Under the pieces are notes generated by a model. That model saw only the letters and a program-made list of their open reading frames with translations, was not told the origin of the DNA and made no database searches. A DNA stretch of 64,000 nt from Paenibacillus arenosi (GTDB lineage Bacteria; Bacillota; Bacilli; Paenibacillales; Paenibacillaceae): contig NZ_JACYTN010000002.1 of assembly GCF_014841135.1 (NCBI RefSeq), positions 310,001-374,000 of the forward strand. Direction: 5' to 3'. Both the position numbers and the translations under genes were made by a program. The stretch's first letter is position 1, and the number at the start of each line of letters is the position of its first letter. Of the stretch, positions 60,092 through 64,000 are shown one piece after another.

Positions 60092-60266
60092 GAAGCGTCT
60101 TTAGTTCATTTGTAAGTTGATGAAAGGTGTTTTCATCCCCCGCAGCGAGCGCTTTATCAATTTCTTCGTAAATTCGTAAAGTTCGATGCTTTTTAATCGC
60201 TTCGTCCCACACCATTTCAGCAGTCAGACTTAGCATTGCTTCATACGTTACTTTCATTTTGTCCAT
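60087..60266 (-). CDS. Stand-alone IDEAL domain protein
   Basis: 59 residues from the ATG at 60264-60266, which has GGAGGTG eight bases upstream. Almost the whole protein is an IDEAL domain: helical, with RIYEEIDKALAAGDENTFHQLTNELKTL near the end. In B. subtilis the neighbouring gene ypiB encodes a UPF0302 domain followed by IDEAL; here only the IDEAL part is present. The function is unknown. It lies between the carbonic-anhydrase-like gene and ypiF. Confidence 0.75.
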   Translation of the reverse strand: MDKMKVTYEAMLSLTAEMVWDEAIKKHRTLRIYEEIDKALAAGDENTFHQLTNELKTLQ

Positions 60267-60290
60267 AGGATGCACCTCCAACCTTAACGA

Positions 60291-60797
60291 TTAAGAGCCC
60301 CTATATTCCTTTCCTTTCACCACATAGCTTTCGGTTGTTCGTTTCATACGTTGTAAATCTTCTTCCGTCAGTTCTCGAATAACTCGGGCGGGTGAACCGA
60401 TGGAAAGAGTATAGGCCGGGATTGATTTGTTTTCGGTTACAACCGATCCTGCCCCTATTAAAGCATATTCACCGATGTCTGCCCCGTTCAGTACAATCGC
60501 CCCCATCCCGATTAATGTACCCTTGCCTAGTGTACAACCGTGGATGATCGCCCCGTGTCCCACAGACACTTCCGAGCCTACAATTAAAGGCTGATTTGCA
60601 TTCACGTGACCGATGACTCCATCTTGAATATTAGCGGATTCTCCAATGATAATAGGTGCCAAATCCCCTCGCAGTACCGCATTAAACCATATGGTCGACT
60701 GCGCTCCAACCGTTACGTCTCCAATTATTTTAGCTCCATCTGCAACATATACCGATTGATGAATAGTCGGCATAATATGATTGTAAGGAATGAGCAT
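60291..60797 (-). CDS. Gamma-carbonic anhydrase-like hexapeptide repeat protein
   Basis: 168 residues from the ATG at 60795-60797, with GGAGGGG upstream. Left-handed beta-helix repeats are clear (VYVADGAKIIGDVTVGAQSTIW, VSVGHGAIIHGCTLGKGTLIGMGAIVLNGADIGEYALIGAGS). Metal-ligand histidines are visible at IGHVNA, VGHGAIIHG. The C-terminus is the usual capping helix (LTEEDLQRMKRTTESYV). Relatives are B. subtilis YtoA and E. coli YrdA. Carbonic anhydrase activity is not proven for this branch. Confidence 0.86.
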   Translation of the reverse strand: MLIPYNHIMPTIHQSVYVADGAKIIGDVTVGAQSTIWFNAVLRGDLAPIIIGESANIQDGVIGHVNANQPLIVGSEVSVGHGAIIHGCTLGKGTLIGMGAIVLNGADIGEYALIGAGSVVTENKSIPAYTLSIGSPARVIRELTEEDLQRMKRTTESYVVKGKEYRGS

Positions 60798-60884
60798 CGC
60801 TTTCCCCTCCAAGTCGGCATAAATAGCTCACTTTCAGCATAGCCGTTCAATTTGGGTTCATCGTAACAATGCTGCATTTTATTG

Positions 60885-62006
60885 TCAACCTAGCTTAATT
60901 TTATCCTCATGTGTGATAATTACACCTTTAACTAGAAGATTTCCCCGTTTTGACATTTGAACGGATGTACCCGTCTGTGCATCTTCACCTATTCTCATCA
61001 AGCCAAGATGTACTAGCATCTGAATGATCCGCTGCCTGATGATAGACTGTGGTTCATCGTAGAAAAAAGGCTTCACATAAGGAATCAATGCTTGTTCCAT
61101 TGATTCAACGGTCGTCCATCTTGCCGTACATAAGTGAATCCAATGAACGATAGCTGACAAATTAGGAATTGCATTTTTATACAGTTTCAACCAAAACCGA
61201 TAAATAGGCTGTATCGGCTCATAAGCTGCACCTTTTTCCAACCGTTCAAGTCCCGACAATGAAACAATTAGCTTACCTGCATGTTCTTCGATCCATCCTT
61301 GATAGAACACATAATCGTACAAAAGAGATAAACGATTTGGGTAATTATGAAAACGTCTTCCATAACCGAAGCGCCATTCTCCTTTAGATACGGTTTCTTC
61401 CATCACAGACATTTTTTCAATAAGCAATTGCTGTGTCTTCTTGTACATGACTCCTTCAGGATTAAGCGGCACGCTGCCTGCTTCATGAAAATATCGAAGC
61501 ATGGTAATAATATCTTCACCTATTCGACCATCTTCATCCCGATATGCCTCCGGCTCTTGGACAGATACAAGTTCTTGCTCCATTCTTCTTTTCATAACAA
61601 GCTTGAAGCGCTCTTTAAGATCTTCAGGTACTTGAAAGAGATATTTGGTTTGCTGGCTAGCACCATTGAACAACCAGCCACTCTGCCGCATTTTCACTAT
61701 CATATCGCGTGGGCTAGACGTTTGCGTTTGTTCATCTCGTTCAAATCGAGTTTGTTGAACTCTCGCAATTAACTCTTCTAGACTGAACAACGTTCGCTGC
61801 TCAAACAGTAATGAGTTAATGAAACGAAGCTCCTCTACGCTCATCTCATTTATGAATTGCTCAAACCAATCTTTGCGCCCTATTTTCGTCAAAATGGATT
61901 GAATCAATTCACGTTTCGAATGGGCATCACACTCGCAATCGTATCTTTTCGCAATGCTGACGAGCTGTTGAATATCTGCATAGCTAAGCATATCGGCTAA
62001 GTTCAT
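60885..62006 (-). CDS. Uncharacterised 373-residue helical protein
   Basis: I do not recognise the family with certainty. It is soluble, without signal or membrane segments, and mostly helical. The C-terminal part looks like a winged-helix arrangement (RQRIIQMLVHLGLMRIGEDAQTGTSVQMSKRGNLLVKG), which suggests a nucleic-acid or regulatory role. The N-terminal 60 residues (LSYADIQQLVSIAKRYDCECDAHSKRELIQSILTKIG) resemble a SAP or helicase-associated start. The ATG has GGAGGTGG upstream. It stands between a histidine phosphatase and the carbonic-anhydrase-like gene. Confidence 0.7.
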   Translation of the reverse strand: MNLADMLSYADIQQLVSIAKRYDCECDAHSKRELIQSILTKIGRKDWFEQFINEMSVEELRFINSLLFEQRTLFSLEELIARVQQTRFERDEQTQTSSPRDMIVKMRQSGWLFNGASQQTKYLFQVPEDLKERFKLVMKRRMEQELVSVQEPEAYRDEDGRIGEDIITMLRYFHEAGSVPLNPEGVMYKKTQQLLIEKMSVMEETVSKGEWRFGYGRRFHNYPNRLSLLYDYVFYQGWIEEHAGKLIVSLSGLERLEKGAAYEPIQPIYRFWLKLYKNAIPNLSAIVHWIHLCTARWTTVESMEQALIPYVKPFFYDEPQSIIRQRIIQMLVHLGLMRIGEDAQTGTSVQMSKRGNLLVKGVIITHEDKIKLG

Positions 62007-62155
62007 GAGCCACCTCCAATTGTCCCGTCATCCATCGCCGATTCTCGTTGTCTAGAATCCATTATTGGACAATTCCGCTTGTTTATACGAATGATCTGAA
62101 AAAAATATAATAATCAACGGAAATGCAACCACAAGATTACGTTTAGCTCAAAAAT

Positions 62156-62204
62156 AAAAAAGGTTGTTCCAAAGCTGGTATACAGCCTGTGGAACAACCT
62201 TTTT
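62156..62204. terminator. Bidirectional terminator
   Basis: AAAAAGGTTGTTCCA (62157-62171) pairs with TGGAACAACCTTTTT (62190-62204), an 18-base loop. It ends the histidine-phosphatase transcript 31 bases after its stop. The other ~150 bases of this gap show nothing else. Confidence 0.85.
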
Positions 62205-62235
62205 CATAAAACTCTCCAACCTTATTTAATTCAAC

Positions 62236-62841
62236 TTACCGCACATCAACAGTCGGCTCTTCCATATGACGAGCACAGTTCAACAGCAGAGGTTCCCACT
62301 TCTGCTCATGTCTCTCTACAATTGTAAAAGACAAGTTTCCAATATGACTTGTACATTCTTCTCCAAACCAAGTGTAGAACAACTGAGCTAACCAGCTTCC
62401 ATGACTAATGATAAGTATGTTGCGATCAGGCCATTCATTGGCAATAAAGTTCACTGCCTCTACCGCTCTCAACCTGATAGCATGATCTTTCTCTTGACCA
62501 ACATCTTGAGCTTTCCAATCCACTCCCCATCTAGAAGTTCGTTCTTCTAGAGTGGTTCCTTCCGCGAGTCCAAATGCCCTCTCCAGTAAACCAGCATGCG
62601 GCTCTAATAACGGAATCTGTAAATGCGATGCAATGATAGCGGCCGTTTCTTCGGCACGTTGTAAACCACTTGAAATAACGGCATCAAAGCGATAAGGTTC
62701 GTGCACTAATCGTGCAGCGAGCTTCATCGCTTGATCTCTACCGATATCATTAAGTGGAATGTCAGTCTGACCTTGAATACGACCAAGCGCATTCCAATCA
62801 GTCTGGCCATGTCTTACTAATCCTATTTGTTGTTTATTCAT
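62236..62841 (-). CDS. Histidine phosphatase family protein
   Basis: Broad-specificity phosphatase or phosphoglycerate-mutase-like enzyme. The catalytic VRHGQTDWN is at 9-17 (His11), with the second Arg in SSGLQRAEETA (about 57-67), and the second catalytic His in IISHGSWL near 144-151. 201 residues. The substrate is not readable. It lies 48 bases after the anti-sigma gene, so it may be part of the same transcript. Confidence 0.88.
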   Translation of the reverse strand: MNKQQIGLVRHGQTDWNALGRIQGQTDIPLNDIGRDQAMKLAARLVHEPYRFDAVISSGLQRAEETAAIIASHLQIPLLEPHAGLLERAFGLAEGTTLEERTSRWGVDWKAQDVGQEKDHAIRLRAVEAVNFIANEWPDRNILIISHGSWLAQLFYTWFGEECTSHIGNLSFTIVERHEQKWEPLLLNCARHMEEPTVDVR

Positions 62842-62889
62842 TAGATACTCCTGCCTGTTCCAATTGATGATATCATCAATCTTACCATA

Positions 62890-63498
62890 TTAACGCCTCA
62901 TACGCGCTAAATAATGATACAGCAAGGAGGCTATAATGATTCCTACTAGGGAATAAACAATCCAGTACTCTGGAATCGTCGGGACGACTTGTAGAATTAG
63001 CGGTTCACTTGTTTCAGAATAAGGAACATCTCCTATGGTTATGTCCAATTCTGTTGAATTACTGCCTGCTATTGCGGTTGGTATAATGCCACTCTGATCA
63101 GAAGGATCCGTTTCCACTTTGTTTGGGTAAACAGCCATCACAATCAGACTGCTCATAAATACTACGATACAAAAAGACATTACCCCAACCAAAATGTTAC
63201 GCATCTTAAGCGACATCACATGAGAACGTCTATGGACCGGCATAAGCCATTCTTGTTCGCTATATATGCGGTCCATCACGAGAGAGGAATCAAACGTAAT
63301 TGGCCCGTTTATTTCCGCCTCTGCTAAGCTTGACTCTACTAAGTCATCTGTCCATGCCTCACTCGCCGCCCAAATCAGATACTCTTCCGCACAGCCTTCA
63401 CAAACTGACAAATGACTTTGAATGCTAAGACGTTGCGGATCGTCTTCTGGCATATCGCTGTAAACCGATATCCATTCGAGCGCTTCCGCACATTTCAT
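62890..63498 (-). CDS. Anti-sigma factor with zinc-binding N-terminus
   Basis: 202 residues. The N-terminal ZAS domain has CAEALEW followed by HLSVCEGC (the HxxxCxxC core at about 29-36), which binds the sigma factor. One membrane segment near 105-125 (ILVGVMSFCIVVFMSSLIVMAV) and another at the C-terminus (YWIVYSLVGIIIASLLYHYLA) place the rest outside the cell. It starts seven bases after the upstream sigma gene. This is the standard sigma/anti-sigma pair. The signal is unknown. Confidence 0.85.
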   Translation of the reverse strand: MKCAEALEWISVYSDMPEDDPQRLSIQSHLSVCEGCAEEYLIWAASEAWTDDLVESSLAEAEINGPITFDSSLVMDRIYSEQEWLMPVHRRSHVMSLKMRNILVGVMSFCIVVFMSSLIVMAVYPNKVETDPSDQSGIIPTAIAGSNSTELDITIGDVPYSETSEPLILQVVPTIPEYWIVYSLVGIIIASLLYHYLARMRR

Positions 63499-63505
63499 TT
63501 TCCGT

Positions 63506-64000
63506 TCATCCCTTCAATCCCGGGTCAGTTATGTATCCTTCCATTTGACATTTAATACTTGTGCGAGCCCGGAACAACAATGATTTTACTGAGCTTACCG
63601 TCTGTCCTAGCTGATTAGCTATCTCTTGGTAATCCAGTTGGTCATATTCACGTAGGATGATGGCAGAACGCTGTTTATCAGGCAAATTGTTAATCGCTTC
63701 CCTAACGAGCTGTACTTTCTCATTACGAAGAGCTGTATATTCAGGTGTTAGTTCCTTTGGAGCTTCAGGTACAATGCTATTATCTTCATCAAGTGATACT
63801 TGAAGGCTTCGCTGCTTACGAAGTTCACTTAACACCGTATTACGAGCTATCGTATAGAGCCATGTAGAGAATGATGCTTCCGCTTCTCTAAACGTATGTA
63901 AGCTGCGGTATGCCTTATAGAATGTCTCTGCACACAAGTCCTCTGCAAGTAATTCCAACTGAGAATTACGAAGCATGTGATAAATAAATGCTAGAACTTT
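63506..64000 (-). CDS. ECF sigma factor (5' end beyond window)
   Basis: The frame stays open past the ATG at 63974-63976 to base 64000 (KVLAFIYH precedes it), so the true start is outside the window. Region 2 is partly visible (ELLAEDLCAETFYKAYRSLHTF, STWLYTIARNTVLSELRKQRS), and region 4 is complete (LPDKQRSAIILREYDQLDYQEIANQLGQTVSSVKSLLFRAR). It pairs with the zinc anti-sigma gene seven bases downstream. Confidence 0.92.
   Translation of the reverse strand, partial: KVLAFIYHMLRNSQLELLAEDLCAETFYKAYRSLHTFREAEASFSTWLYTIARNTVLSELRKQRSLQVSLDEDNSIVPEAPKELTPEYTALRNEKVQLVREAINNLPDKQRSAIILREYDQLDYQEIANQLGQTVSSVKSLLFRARTSIKCQMEGYITDPGLKG

Noticed and set aside
1-64000. tRNA, rRNA, insertion sequence or prophage genes
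   Set aside because: No cloverleaf-like tRNA, rRNA-like block, transposase, integrase or phage structural gene could be recognised.

Overview
The window looks like chromosomal DNA of a spore-forming, low-to-medium GC Firmicute of the Paenibacillus type. The evidence is a sporulation gene (ypjB), bacillithiol synthesis (bshA, bshB1), a menaquinol:cytochrome c reductase of the Bacillus type (qcrABC), strong AGGAGG ribosome binding sites, a proline T-box, a perfect cre site, and a gene order that broadly follows the B. subtilis dnaD-asnS...dinG-panDCB-birA-cca-bshA-bshB1-mgsA-dapB-ypjB-ypjA-qcrCBA-ypiF block. The genus is inferred from gene content, not proven. I saw no rRNA, tRNA, CRISPR array, prophage or insertion sequence.

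Layout. 1-4.5 kb (minus): an ABC exporter with two permeases, one carrying a large ectodomain, followed by an ECF sigma factor and the start of a coupled gene cut by the window edge. 4.6-7.0 kb (minus): a tight three-gene operon of an NrtR-like Nudix/winged-helix protein, a NADAR protein and a bacterial-type poly(ADP-ribose) glycohydrolase, with its own promoter and a possible operator. 7.1-10.4 kb: leuCD with a divergent LysR regulator. 10.4-20 kb: an omega-amidase, a methionine-salvage aminotransferase, then on the plus strand a proline T-box, proB, proA, proC and directly coupled mtnW-mtnX-mtnB. Proline synthesis and methionine salvage are physically merged here.

20.0-30.8 kb (minus): a giant DUF11 repeat protein with 25 recognisable repeats in a strict two-type alternation, split by a one-base frameshift at a seven-C run. 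Restoring one C would give one protein of about 3,570 residues. 31-37.7 kb (minus): dnaD, asnS, ackA, a 3-hydroxyacyl-CoA dehydrogenase, and a compact FtsH-like AAA+ metalloprotease whose start overlaps a membrane-anchored partner gene. 38.2-39.6 kb (plus): a secreted AA10 lytic polysaccharide monooxygenase with two FnIII domains and a chitin-binding module, behind a promoter whose -35 box lies inside a perfect cre site.

39.7-64 kb (minus): housekeeping genes. They are ypmB-like, an MTA/SAH deaminase, rex, dinG, a TPR protein, panD, panC, panB (behind a structured leader with a terminator), birA, cca (with a very GC-rich alanine-rich insert), bshA, bshB1, mgsA, dapB, a MazG-like protein, ypjB, a methyltransferase, ypjA, qcrC, qcrB, qcrA, ypiF-like, an IDEAL protein, a gamma-carbonic-anhydrase-like protein, an uncharacterised 373-residue protein, a histidine phosphatase, an anti-sigma factor and an ECF sigma factor cut by the right edge.

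The most interesting places are the Nudix-NADAR-PARG operon, the homopolymer-split DUF11 protein, the split FtsH-like pair, the T-box/proline/methionine-salvage arrangement, the cre-overlapped LPMO promoter and the panB leader RNA.
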